Of a stretch of 29,485 nt of DNA, positions 21,501-29,157 are shown one piece after another. The notes under the pieces are model-generated. The model ran no database searches and was not told the origin of the DNA. It worked only from the letters and a program-made list of their open reading frames with translations. Location: positions 1 to 29,485 of IMG/VR virus record IMGVR_UViG_3300023442_000017. One strand, written 5' to 3'. The position numbers and the translations under genes were made by a program. Each line of letters starts with the position of its first letter. Within the stretch, counting starts at the first letter, position 1. The stretch comes from a virus.

Positions 21501-21635
21501 CTTTATTTGAGCCTCAAGCTGTGATAACGATTCTTGCTCAGCTAATATTGATCCCTCCTCGTCGAGTAGCTTTTGCTCCTCCGCGATTGCGCGTTCTTCT
21601 GCCTCAATTGAGGCCATATCTTGAAGGTGGTTCAC
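18582..21635 (-). CDS. Large internal virion/ejection protein, 1017 aa
   Basis: The longest gene of the window; the N-terminus is Glu-rich and helical (MASIEAEERAIAEEQKLLDE) and most of the protein is predicted helical with polar linkers. A hydrophobic/glycine stretch (about residues 225-300, VSLTGDAITATVEAGFTAYG and GYGAAGAAIGDAIKISL) could enter membranes. I see no lysozyme or transglycosylase motif. Third after two other ejection-type genes, it resembles P22 gp16 or the largest T7-like core protein, which leave the capsid with the DNA. The C-terminus is very basic (KRTKEKQVKLKKLKQRQK). ATG overlaps the upstream gene by four bases. Confidence 0.65.
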   Translation of the reverse strand: MNHLQDMASIEAEERAIAEEQKLLDEEGSILAEQESLSQLEAQIKSEVPDNALTEEIPLEQANVTPDDISQLQDVTQREINQMEGRAQPLAGSQPEGFVDNMMAVSEGIQQATSAILNPFREMVGMERRQPGTYINPITQWQANETARRIDLSKKGIGSGDTSLGSRFIESLAMDDRNRVKSIKKSLDEKFKGQDVEMWVDQDTGDLIYMNPDDNKAYTANPLGFELGDIVSLTGDAITATVEAGFTAYGAVSANITKAKNKLTKSQYDRTRVRREVGYGAAGAAIGDAIKISLGKVFDINDEVTIGEIAMDAAKEASLSLGFGVGFEGVKSVIKKIRAVRGEAAIPGQLLDNLKDNFDQISAKDFSNDGAGKIVDLVNETLRGAQSDNVLSPNMGQLLNDSTTLDMVESLKMGGTKEKAMLEARKVSNESANQEYFTLIGNEVTDTQAIGKDQLGQNIQAVSQQSVDLQKQIAQAPTDEAAQQSKTLIDDLSASSSYQAGDIVRGSLYKEEVKLKEVFKNEYALIEAKAESQGLIPSTETMKLELFALDDVESGAKVRRITDEFKDGELEFDKEWSLTKLNNTIKSFNALKREAETGKSSARTGKVKKAIKILHNAQQDALKNNPDLLMKLNALSSSYEVGQEIFNDSVVNSIIKNKDKLPTSDIFNAVIKNSDTAESTAAAIMDDPWAMQAMRRGINDLYIYKVSQDGIIDYGKHKQFVRDYIETRIVTKFFNGQQLKNLDQAGSISRIYKIEKQRSDNLLKEINKTFDSKISNMDGKTLFNKVWGEEKASSIIKLKSLLSSEPEIWRSVQAEMLNSIKNTVMSGDSLSVSNLDTLLIKNIRTIEEGLGVGYANNLKTLKESLTIANRQGEKFNLDKESGVAKIALTIMGRLHPRAKNVTTADQARAVYARKLLTEMILDPEKMRKLSALKRARGNSDTYKLIVTRLGFKILAQDDDDGQGFQSSLREVGYKTGLLYRRQQQANAVRDKALDEKRTKEKQVKLKKLKQRQKSLSL

Positions 21636-22981
21636 GGCTGACCTTGGCTCATTTGTAACCTAGCTTTTTGTGCAGCCGCCACTCTTGCAGCTAACGCCTG
21701 TTTCCTTTGTTGATAATCTGTTGCGGCTTGTGATTGTTGATTTTGCGGTGAAAAATCATTCCAGCCTAGTATTTTATCAGCACTAATTTTGCCGAACGCG
21801 TCAGTATCATAACTTTCATTATAAATATCGGAAGTCCGATTAAAATCTCCCTCTAGTCCATAAAGACCGTCGCGAAGAATATTTAATGTGATCGACTTAT
21901 CCATGCCGTTATCCAGAATTTTTTTAGCAAACCTATAATCAGCATCACTAATCTTTCCGCGATTCATCGCTTTTGCTTTCATAAACGCCATTTCGATTAA
22001 TGCTGCCTGATAACGTCTGCCTTTATTCGCTATTTTGCGGAGTTCACCAGCAACACCAGATCCTTTTTCAATTTTATTAAAATCAATTTCACCATTAGCA
22101 TCTAAAGCAGAATCGGAACCGAAGATAAGTTTAGACTGCCTAACAAGGTCGTTTGCAATATTAACAACATCACCAACAACACCAGACTTATAGTTATCAC
22201 TTGCTACAAAATCAATTAATCGACCGTAACCCGCTATTGCATTGGTTATTTGCGCTTTTATTTCAACACGCTCATCGACCCTATCATTTAGTGATATTGC
22301 CTTTTTGTTTTTTAACTTGCCACTCGCGCCCTCAAGTTCAATGCCTATTTTTTTTGATTCAATAAAATCCTTATCTGTCAGTTTACGAGAGTCTTCGTAA
22401 TATGTTGGAGAGTCCTTAGATACTTGCGCTATCTGTTTTGTTTCTGCATTGTAATAGGTTTCTTTTTTCCCGAATAACTTTTCATTTAATCCTTGTAAAT
22501 ATTTATTCCCTTGTCTAGCGAGTTTGAATTGATCTTTAAATTGATCGTCTCGCAAATTCAGCATCGACATATAAGCATCTTTTTTCTTTGGATCAGAACC
22601 TTTTGGGAATAAAGCATTAACTTGACTGAATAAAAAATCTTTTTGATCCGGTATCGAGTCTAGTTTTTGCGCCTCGCGTAAAATTCGACCCCTTGACTGA
22701 ATTTCAAGATTGCGCTTAGTTTTATCTTGATCTGATTTAAATTTTTCTGTGTCGAGTTTGTGTTGTTCAGTTAGAGCTTTTTTGTATTCTAAGTTAGCTA
22801 ATGATGATTCACGTTTAAGTTGTTGACGTTCTGGCTCATAATCTACGGCCTGTTGTTTTGCCTTAACCGTTAATTGCGCCATTTGTTCTGCGGCTTTTTC
22901 TGTCGCCGTTGGTAGCCAGCCCTTGCGGATTTTTTCAAAATTCTTTTCGCCAGATTGTGCTATTAAGTCTATTAGTGCCAT
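21632..22981 (-). CDS. Ejection-type internal protein, 449 aa
   Basis: Helical and charged throughout, with a possible coiled coil (LANLEYKKALTEQHKLDTEK) and a Gln/Ala-rich end (NQQSQAATDYQQRKQALAAR). No catalytic motif is visible. Position between the Gln/Arg-rich YGR-repeat protein and the 1017-aa protein is that of P22 gp20/gp7-type proteins. It probably packs inside the head and is injected. ATG 22981 is eight bases downstream of the preceding stop. Confidence 0.6.
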   Translation of the reverse strand: MALIDLIAQSGEKNFEKIRKGWLPTATEKAAEQMAQLTVKAKQQAVDYEPERQQLKRESSLANLEYKKALTEQHKLDTEKFKSDQDKTKRNLEIQSRGRILREAQKLDSIPDQKDFLFSQVNALFPKGSDPKKKDAYMSMLNLRDDQFKDQFKLARQGNKYLQGLNEKLFGKKETYYNAETKQIAQVSKDSPTYYEDSRKLTDKDFIESKKIGIELEGASGKLKNKKAISLNDRVDERVEIKAQITNAIAGYGRLIDFVASDNYKSGVVGDVVNIANDLVRQSKLIFGSDSALDANGEIDFNKIEKGSGVAGELRKIANKGRRYQAALIEMAFMKAKAMNRGKISDADYRFAKKILDNGMDKSITLNILRDGLYGLEGDFNRTSDIYNESYDTDAFGKISADKILGWNDFSPQNQQSQAATDYQQRKQALAARVAAAQKARLQMSQGQP

Positions 22982-22989
22982 CGGTTGAC

Positions 22990-24120
22990 CTATGCGTTAA
23001 AATTAGGGGGGAGAGTTAAATCTACGTTGGATGGATTGCCATAAACCATCCCTTGACGTTGAGAATCTCGATAAATACCACCCAGTGCGCCTATACCAGA
23101 CGCATAAGCACCAGCCGCACCTAGCCCACCAGCCGCACGATAAGCCCCTTCTTGACCCATCATTTGTCCAATATTTTGGGAGTAAGCACTACGCATACCA
23201 CCAAGATTTTGCGCCGTAGTCTGACCCGTCCCAGATAAAGAAGCATAACGGTTCATGGGATCAACATAATTTCGACCGTAAGCACCGAGATCCCGGTTGT
23301 ATTGTGATTCTTCACGCGCAACGCCTAACCCGTAATCTTTTAAGCTTCGACCATAAAGCGTTTGCTCCCGCGCAGTTTGATCCATTACGCCTTGTCTGCC
23401 GCGAGCATAACCCGCTTGCTCTACGCCCATTTGATCAAGACGCTGGGTTCGACCTCGACCGTAAAGCTCATTCTCGCGACCAACGCGCCGACTATAATCA
23501 TTAACCCCGCGACCATAAACTTGACCTTCTCGCGCAACCCGGCTTTGATAGTCACCAAAAGCACGATCACGCGCACGGCCAAATTCTTGCGAGCCAAGGT
23601 TTTGCCCTAGCTCCATTAATGAGCGTGTGTTATAACCACTATTTCGTTTTCCTCCACGCGCATTTTGACGTTCCAAAGCGCGCATTCCTTCCTCGCGTCG
23701 AAAGTCGTACCCCGGATCTTTATATTGATCGAATTCTTGACGACCAAATTGAAAGCCTTGTTGTACATTATTCTGAATTCGACCAAAATAATCACCCGCT
23801 TGCCCTTGATAGGCACCGGGGATATTCGTTTGCGATTGATAAGCTTGAGGGATATTTGTTGGTGATTGGAATTGACCGGGAATATTTGATCGAATACGAT
23901 TCCCGTACTCGGCCTGCTGATCCAGCATATCTTGATACTTTCCTAAGCCTTGTTGACCCGCCTCCAACCAAGGTTTATTTTGCGCTTGTGTTATATCAAA
24001 TTGTCGGCGTTGCTCTGCTATGCCTTCTCTTTGTGCATCAGCCGCACGGCTACCCGCTTGTTTTGATGCATCAGCCGCAAGTAATCCACCGCCAAGTGCC
24101 GCCGCACCCGCTATCCACAT
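22990..24120 (-). CDS. YGR/DY-repeat ejection-type protein, 376 aa
   Basis: The N-terminus MWIAGAAALGGGLLAADASK is a Gly/Ala hydrophobic start common in phage DNA-transfer proteins. It is followed by QFDITQAQNKPWLEAGQQGL and IPGQFQSPTNIPQAYQSQTN, a small proline repeat. From about residue 185 to 285 there is a repeat in which tyrosine-glycine-arginine alternates with DY and RE (for example YGRGVNDYSRRVGREN). The end is glycine- and alanine-rich. It is likely an internal or tail-knob protein ejected with DNA. A large antisense open frame here is a composition effect of these repeats. Confidence 0.65.
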   Translation of the reverse strand: MWIAGAAALGGGLLAADASKQAGSRAADAQREGIAEQRRQFDITQAQNKPWLEAGQQGLGKYQDMLDQQAEYGNRIRSNIPGQFQSPTNIPQAYQSQTNIPGAYQGQAGDYFGRIQNNVQQGFQFGRQEFDQYKDPGYDFRREEGMRALERQNARGGKRNSGYNTRSLMELGQNLGSQEFGRARDRAFGDYQSRVAREGQVYGRGVNDYSRRVGRENELYGRGRTQRLDQMGVEQAGYARGRQGVMDQTAREQTLYGRSLKDYGLGVAREESQYNRDLGAYGRNYVDPMNRYASLSGTGQTTAQNLGGMRSAYSQNIGQMMGQEGAYRAAGGLGAAGAYASGIGALGGIYRDSQRQGMVYGNPSNVDLTLPPNFNA

Positions 24121-24132
24121 AAAAGACTCCTA

Positions 24133-24645
24133 TTAAAAGTAATTTTTTGTATTGTTTATTAACTGAACCATCGAACTATTATCCATTGAATAAATGTCCC
24201 TCATTTGAATATCAAACGTAACTAACCGTTGCGCTCGCCTTTCATTAAACTGATAAGACGATACGTAATTCCAGATATTTTCTAAATTAGAATTTATTTC
24301 ATGGAAAGGGACGTGCAAACCATCGATAAGCGATAAGCGTTTTTTTACTTTTAACATCACATCGGTGGAATCATGTTTAAAATAGCGTTTTGAAAAAGTA
24401 ACAGCAGGCTCAATACTGCCTTCGATGATAATTTTCTTAAAGTCAGTAAAGTGGGATTCAAAATCAAACATCGCCAACCCAGTATTACTATCACCACTAT
24501 TTAATGAAAACTGACTTTTGTATTGCTCTAATGATATACAACCGTCTAACCCTTCGTGGGTGCACGAAATATCACCATATGTTAAAAAGTTTGACAACCA
24601 AGCGGTGCGCGATCGCGGGAGTCCTAAGACTAAAAAATTACCCAT
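24133..24645 (-). CDS. Sulfotransferase-like protein among tail genes, 170 aa
   Basis: The N-terminus MGNFLVLGLPRSRTAWLSNF has the 5'-phosphosulfate-binding P-loop (LPRSRTAW, residues 9-16) of sulfotransferases, usually PxSGTTW. Later come HEG (residues 31-33) and a helical end (FEFNERRAQRL-type positions). It is shorter than typical enzymes (250-300 aa). PAPS-dependent transfer to a virion or host molecule is a possible role. Small proteins of this kind sit in structural operons of some podoviruses, from memory. It overlaps the upstream gene by eight bases. A degenerated nucleotide-binding fold is an alternative. Confidence 0.55.
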   Translation of the reverse strand: MGNFLVLGLPRSRTAWLSNFLTYGDISCTHEGLDGCISLEQYKSQFSLNSGDSNTGLAMFDFESHFTDFKKIIIEGSIEPAVTFSKRYFKHDSTDVMLKVKKRLSLIDGLHVPFHEINSNLENIWNYVSSYQFNERRAQRLVTFDIQMRDIYSMDNSSMVQLINNTKNYF

Positions 24646-25231
24646 GGTTTATTAGACCAGTGTAACGAACTAATAAATTGATATAAGCAACATCACCCAC
24701 GCACGTATCGGTTGCACTATTACGAATAAGCTGTAAAGACAAAACGTCACCAGCGGATAACGCAGAACCCGGAATACTAAAACTACCGGACACATGGGAG
24801 GTATCCGCAGCAACCCCAGTCGGTAAAGTCACGGTATCGGTTATCGTTGTTCCTGCGCCTGTGATAACTTCACTTGCCGCTATTGCGAGGTATGCGATAT
24901 TCGTAATAACGTTTTTAACGCCCGTTTGTGTGGTGGTATTGGCAAAATAGACGTTTAAGGTAAGTCCTGTTCCAACTACCCAGTCATCAGGAATAACAAC
25001 GGAGAAATGCCGACTTTCGTTTGTCGTATCGTCGGCGAGAACAACCGGGGTTATCGCTATTACACCATCAACCATTGGATTAGATGAAGGGCTAACCGAA
25101 TTACTGGCCTGTAAATCAATAGTGAATATGCGTTTATAGATTTTCTGGTAAACCAGATTTAACCAATTGCGCCAAATCTCGTTAAATTCAACAACAATAT
25201 TTGGAGGTGGTCCAAAATTACGACCAGCCAT
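24638..25231 (-). CDS. Putative tail structural protein, 197 aa
   Basis: The N-terminus MAGRNFGPPPNIVVEFNEIW continues WLNLVYQKIYKR, a helical anchor; the rest is a beta-rich domain (SFSIPGSALSAGDVLSLQL). No membrane segment or catalytic motif is seen. ATG lies one base from the end of the gp10-like gene, sharing a base with its stop, so it probably assembles with the tail hub. The family is not recognised. Confidence 0.6.
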   Translation of the reverse strand: MAGRNFGPPPNIVVEFNEIWRNWLNLVYQKIYKRIFTIDLQASNSVSPSSNPMVDGVIAITPVVLADDTTNESRHFSVVIPDDWVVGTGLTLNVYFANTTTQTGVKNVITNIAYLAIAASEVITGAGTTITDTVTLPTGVAADTSHVSGSFSIPGSALSAGDVLSLQLIRNSATDTCVGDVAYINLLVRYTGLINHG

Positions 25232-26724
25232 TAGATCGATCCAACTTGCACATCAACCTCTAGCGACTCAAGAAATAGTTGCTCTGTTCCCGAATACTCT
25301 AATTCAATATTACGACGATAAAAACGGCCAAGACGATGAATATCGCTATGCTGATATTGTGTATCAATCGTACCACCAGTAATGAAATCATTATTATTAT
25401 CGTCCGACCATTTAACCGTTAAGGTTTGAGAGTTAACCGTTTTATTCATAAGCGGTTTTAGATAGTGCATGAATTTATTTTTATTAGTCTCACCATCATA
25501 TTGACCGAATCGAATTTTCATTGTCATGGCTGTGCCTGTTGCACCTGTATCGGTGATGTATCCGGCATCAACATAAGTCGCAGGGGTAACATAAACATTA
25601 GCCCCGATAGTATCTTGTGGTGAATACGTATTATTAATGATGACAACATCACCATTAGATAAAATACCTGTACCTGAGCGAACCGATTGTCCAGCACGGA
25701 TAGACCAATCAATGACGGGAAAATTAGTTAATGAATTAATAGCCGTTTCCCACTCGTGCCAGAGTCCAGTCGAAAAGTCATAAATATAAGTGACTTCGGG
25801 ATCAATGGCTGAGGGGGTTGTATGAAGGGTCATAATGTAAAACTTATGGCCGTTTGCAGAAAAACCAGAACCAAAAATACTATAATTGTCTCTTGTTAAT
25901 GTCTGGGTAAGTAATGCCCCCATTGCACCATTTGAGATAATTTTAAACTTGAAATTCTCTAAGACGTAAACGCTAACCCCGGTACTGAGTTCAGATCCGA
26001 CAAAAACGGTAATATCGCTCTCTTCCCACACACTATAACCATCAACACAGCCTATCGTATAGGCAATATCTTCTCGGCGATTTAATGGTGAATTTGTCGC
26101 GTTCGCATTGTCATAAAAAAATTCAGCCGTTCGCTCGCCAAGAGCGACTAAATGATCGTGGTGTTTGCCAAGGTAAATCCCTCCGTCTTCTTCTCGCTCT
26201 GAGTCTAAAGAGTTACCCGCGCTAAATGTTGACGCATCATCGAGATCAGAATTCCAAATAACACCACTAGTATCCATTATGAAAAAGTAACCATCGAGGA
26301 TAGCTCCACCGTGGGCGAAGGCTGCCGGGAATGATCCACCAATAGCAGTTACAGAATCGGCGGTGGTGATGGTATAGGCTTTATTATCTTGTTTGTTAAT
26401 TAATATTAATAGCGTGTTTAATTGTAAAAATTTACATTTTTGTGTGCCAGCGGTAATGGTTGTACCCATTGCACCAGAATACGTATTTTTATAGATTGTA
26501 TTATCGTTAACGATATATAAAACATTATTAGCGTCCCAAAAGTATATAGCCCTACCTTTTGCAGTAACCGCCACCTCATCAATATTAATTGAGGGTCTTT
26601 GAGTTACAACTGGCTTGCCCTTACTTTTATCCACCATCCCATTAACAATACCAGTTTCTCTGTCGGTAATGGTTGCCCCAGCAAAGTCTTTGAATTCCAG
26701 ATTAACTGCTGGGTTTAAGTTCAT
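25231..26724 (-). CDS. P22 gp10-like packaged-DNA stabilisation protein, 497 aa
   Basis: Residues 197-205 (ERTAEFFYD) together with YLGKHHDHLVALG just before and a blade-like beta repeat through the protein match the Pfam family of phage stabilisation protein gp10, a tail hub piece that plugs the portal after packaging. The usual family length is about 450-500 residues. The start overlaps the end of the gp4-like gene by one base. It lies next to gp4-like as in P22. A needle gene (gp26) is not seen directly downstream. Confidence 0.8.
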   Translation of the reverse strand: MNLNPAVNLEFKDFAGATITDRETGIVNGMVDKSKGKPVVTQRPSINIDEVAVTAKGRAIYFWDANNVLYIVNDNTIYKNTYSGAMGTTITAGTQKCKFLQLNTLLILINKQDNKAYTITTADSVTAIGGSFPAAFAHGGAILDGYFFIMDTSGVIWNSDLDDASTFSAGNSLDSEREEDGGIYLGKHHDHLVALGERTAEFFYDNANATNSPLNRREDIAYTIGCVDGYSVWEESDITVFVGSELSTGVSVYVLENFKFKIISNGAMGALLTQTLTRDNYSIFGSGFSANGHKFYIMTLHTTPSAIDPEVTYIYDFSTGLWHEWETAINSLTNFPVIDWSIRAGQSVRSGTGILSNGDVVIINNTYSPQDTIGANVYVTPATYVDAGYITDTGATGTAMTMKIRFGQYDGETNKNKFMHYLKPLMNKTVNSQTLTVKWSDDNNNDFITGGTIDTQYQHSDIHRLGRFYRRNIELEYSGTEQLFLESLEVDVQVGSI

Positions 26725-27698
26725 TATCCAAACAAGCCCCTACTTTGATTTTCGTTTGCAACAAAAGTTACGTCAGTTTGTTCATGGTCAAAACTGAGAG
26801 CGAGATCCAAATACTGTGATGCCTCCATCTTTAATATTTGTCTGTCTGCCATTGGATACCCTATCATGGGCGCGAGCCTTTCAGCTAAACCGTAGACAAT
26901 CGCTTCATACCATTCTTGCGGAAATTCAAACTCGTCAGTTGCACTATCAAGATCATCAAACGGCTTTTTAATATTGGCTATAAAAACAGAGTTTGAAGTA
27001 AACGTATTTCCCGAGGTAGGCCACACATGCAAAACCGAACTTGTTAACTGAGGATCATAATAGAAATTAACGGGTGTCCCGGTTGTATCTTTATCAGATA
27101 GGGTAAAGAAGTCATTTCGAGATAGTCGAATCAAAGGAACATCAACCACCGTATCGTAATCACGGCGGTACAATTCTAATAATTCATGGGGGCGACTTAT
27201 TTTAGTGGTGTAGAAATAAATATGGTTATCTATTGCGGTCGCGCTTATGATCCCGGTGGTAATAACAAGGGTGTCGGTATCGGTGATTGATACAATGGTT
27301 GTCCAGTGGATGGTGCCATCGTCTAAAACAATGCCAATATTATCAAGGGCCGCCATGCCTGTTGTCGAGTCAACCTCTAATACCGTGTCGTTTGCAACTC
27401 CAGCAACCCTCATTTCTGTTTGCCCCATCGATAGAGCGGCATGGCTATCAGTTGCAGCCGAGCCAAGGGCATAATTTTGACTGCCATTACTCGGTATGAT
27501 GGTTGCTTGTTTAATTACCCATAATTGCAGGCCGTAGGCTTGCCATGCCTTAACCATGATATTTAAAGAAACCGTTGCATCGGTAATCTCATCAGCCGAT
27601 GGTGTACCGCCAGCCCGTAGAGCACCTAAAATACGGTAGGCGTGGGCGATTAAGTTATCACGATCAATTGAATAGTTAGTTGATCCACTTAAGGCCAT
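26724..27698 (-). CDS. P22 gp4-like head-tail connector protein, 324 aa
   Basis: The N-terminal helix DRDNLIAHAYRILGALRAGG and TPSADEITDATVSLNIMVKA, then a later PHELLELYRRD and the C-terminal FPQEWYEAIVYGLAERLAP, match a family that I associate with phage connector/tail-accessory proteins near gp10. It should lie between portal and hub. The length fits those marine relatives. ATG overlaps the previous stop. Some homologues are called tail tubular; I call gp4-like on synteny. Confidence 0.7.
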   Translation of the reverse strand: MALSGSTNYSIDRDNLIAHAYRILGALRAGGTPSADEITDATVSLNIMVKAWQAYGLQLWVIKQATIIPSNGSQNYALGSAATDSHAALSMGQTEMRVAGVANDTVLEVDSTTGMAALDNIGIVLDDGTIHWTTIVSITDTDTLVITTGIISATAIDNHIYFYTTKISRPHELLELYRRDYDTVVDVPLIRLSRNDFFTLSDKDTTGTPVNFYYDPQLTSSVLHVWPTSGNTFTSNSVFIANIKKPFDDLDSATDEFEFPQEWYEAIVYGLAERLAPMIGYPMADRQILKMEASQYLDLALSFDHEQTDVTFVANENQSRGLFG

Positions 27699-28048
27699 TA
27701 GACAGTCCCGTGGTTGCCAAATGCATCAGCATCAGTCGCACCATCTTGACGGACTCGAATTTGTTTAAATATCCCCTGTAAAATGCCCATCTTACCCGTT
27801 GGAATAGTAATGACCTTAATACCGCCGCCTGTGGTCACATCATCAACTAGCAAAGTTGCAGCCACGCGCCAAGTCGTACCGTCTGCGGTAACTTCAATAT
27901 CAGCCGGATCGGTTCCCGTGACAGATATGGTATGGTAGTTAAATCCAGAAACATCGCCGGACGTGTAAATGATGGCATTATCCGCAGCCCCCGCAGTACC
28001 AGCCCATTCAGTATACTTAATTCCAGTGAATGATTTAGTCTCACTCAT
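27698..28048 (-). CDS. Small head/tail structural protein, 116 aa
   Basis: A beta-rich protein (FNYHTISVTGTDPADIEVTA, then QIRVRQDGATDADA) of the kind found after capsid genes in podovirus genomes. It overlaps neighbours by four bases and one base. It shares the theme of receptor or tail-associated immunoglobulin-like folds but no name is certain. Likely present in the virion. Confidence 0.6.
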   Translation of the reverse strand: MSETKSFTGIKYTEWAGTAGAADNAIIYTSGDVSGFNYHTISVTGTDPADIEVTADGTTWRVAATLLVDDVTTGGGIKVITIPTGKMGILQGIFKQIRVRQDGATDADAFGNHGTV

Positions 28049-28368
28049 GCGCGCTCACCTTCGTACAAAACAGTGACTGTTGGAGCCGTTCCGGCGGTTA
28101 ATGTCTTTAAGTTGACGCGAATAAATCGAACTGGTTTATCAACCACATGAAACATTGCAGCGGTCGCGGTCAGTTCATCAGCCGTCATCACATAAGATGC
28201 TAACGATACAAAGGTTGTATCATCAAGTGAGCCTTCAAGATCCACAGTAACCGCCGTGGGTGCGCCAGTGATAGTAAACTGAACGGTATGATTGCGAGGT
28301 TTCATTCTCACAGGATGAGACGTACTAACCCCTGTCGCGGTTGCCGCGTCAAGTAATTTTATAGCCAT
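28045..28368 (-). CDS. Small beta-rich structural protein, 107 aa
   Basis: Begins MAIKLLDAATATGVSTSHPV, then VQFTITGAPTAVTVDLEGSL and VRFIRVNLKTL. The pattern of a one-domain beta sandwich fits a small virion protein common downstream of capsid genes, related in style to its 116-aa neighbour. It overlaps the neighbour by ATGA. The role is inferred only. Confidence 0.6.
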   Translation of the reverse strand: MAIKLLDAATATGVSTSHPVRMKPRNHTVQFTITGAPTAVTVDLEGSLDDTTFVSLASYVMTADELTATAAMFHVVDKPVRFIRVNLKTLTAGTAPTVTVLYEGERA

Positions 28369-28377
28369 TGTGAATTC

Positions 28378-28659
28378 CTATAATGAATTGTCGAACGTAC
28401 CGCCCGGTACGGACGTGGGTGCAGCCCAGCTTGAGTTATCCGTTTCTTGATCGGGTTGTTCGGGTCGAGTCCACGAGACGCTTTGATCGTCCTTAACCCC
28501 TCGGAGGAAGTCTTGAGGATGACGGGGTTCCCAGCAATTCTCAGGACAGACATAAAACCCATCCCATGTTTTTTTTAAACTACCGGATTTTCGTTTCTCA
28601 CCACACCTATCGCACCACGCGTTCCATTGACCTCTAGCTAAGTAATCAGCCTTACCCAT
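28378..28659 (-). CDS. Small zinc-ribbon structural protein, 93 aa
   Basis: I chose ATG 28659, which forms TAATG with the upstream stop, over a longer start. Sequence MGKADYLARGQWNAWCDRCG, then KKTWDGFYVCPENCWEPRHP and DFLRGVKDDQSVSWTRP. Paired cysteines (CxxC near 16-19, then CPENC) form a likely zinc site. Similar WNAxCDxCG proteins occur beside capsid genes in other podoviruses, from memory. It may be a head-tail accessory protein. Confidence 0.68.
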   Translation of the reverse strand: MGKADYLARGQWNAWCDRCGEKRKSGSLKKTWDGFYVCPENCWEPRHPQDFLRGVKDDQSVSWTRPEQPDQETDNSSWAAPTSVPGGTFDNSL

Positions 28660-29096
28660 TAGGTAATTGTGATAGCAGCAGGTACAGTTGCTTGACCATA
28701 GGCAAACCATTTAATACCGTTGGTTTCAATTGTTACCCAGTCGCCCACAAGTGCAGTTGAGGCAACAAAAGTCACAAACGTAGCTCCCGATACTTCAAAA
28801 TCAGCCGCCGCCGTTTGCCCGGTACTAGTGTTGATAGAGCCTAGAACAATATTAGTATCGCTCGCCGCTTTCTCAGTGATGATGTAGGCCGTGGTCGGGT
28901 TTGTTTCAACCCGAAAACGAACCTTCCAGCCTGCGTTAACGGTTGCGACCGCAGGTAATGTCACTGTAAAGCCACCAGCCAAATTAAGGCCGAAGGTTTT
29001 ACCGTTGTCTTCCTTATCGAGTGCTTTTGTTGTAATTAATGATTCATAGGAACCTGTGCCAACGGCAATTGGTCCCGAAAAATGTGTTGCAGCCAT
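28659..29096 (-). CDS. Head decoration-like protein, 145 aa
   Basis: Starts at ATG 29096, with AAGGA eight bases upstream; a TTG ten codons earlier is less likely. The protein (MAATHFSGPIAVGTGSYESL, then GGFTVTLPAVATVNAGWKVR) is a compact beta protein, as in capsid decoration or head-fibre proteins next to the major capsid gene. No named family is certain. Upstream at 29109-29120 there is a CCCC-GCAA-GGGG hairpin before the ribosome site. It is probably highly expressed. Confidence 0.6.
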   Translation of the reverse strand: MAATHFSGPIAVGTGSYESLITTKALDKEDNGKTFGLNLAGGFTVTLPAVATVNAGWKVRFRVETNPTTAYIITEKAASDTNIVLGSINTSTGQTAAADFEVSGATFVTFVASTALVGDWVTIETNGIKWFAYGQATVPAAITIT

Positions 29097-29108
29097 AGAA
29101 TTTTCCTT

Positions 29109-29120
29109 CCCCTTGCGGGG
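29109..29120 (-). promoter_or_regulatory. GNRA-tetraloop hairpin in the leader of the decoration gene
   Basis: On the minus strand CCCC, GCAA, GGGG: four GC pairs with a GCAA tetraloop, just 12 bases before the ATG. There is no following T-run, so it is not a terminator. It could protect the mRNA end or tune translation between capsid and decoration. Confidence 0.4.
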
Positions 29121-29157
29121 AGTCAACTCGCGTTTTCCAGCGATCTATAAGTTTACA

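Noticed and set aside
23619-24122. Long plus-strand open frame of 167 codons opposite the YGR-repeat protein
   Set aside because: It lies fully antisense to a convincing structural gene, has a composition explained by that gene's repeats, and has no ribosome site or operon context.
28378-28710. Longer start (GTG/ATG-type) for the zinc-ribbon protein
   Set aside because: The extra 17 residues overlap the decoration-like gene, while ATG 28659 makes the TAATG junction seen elsewhere.
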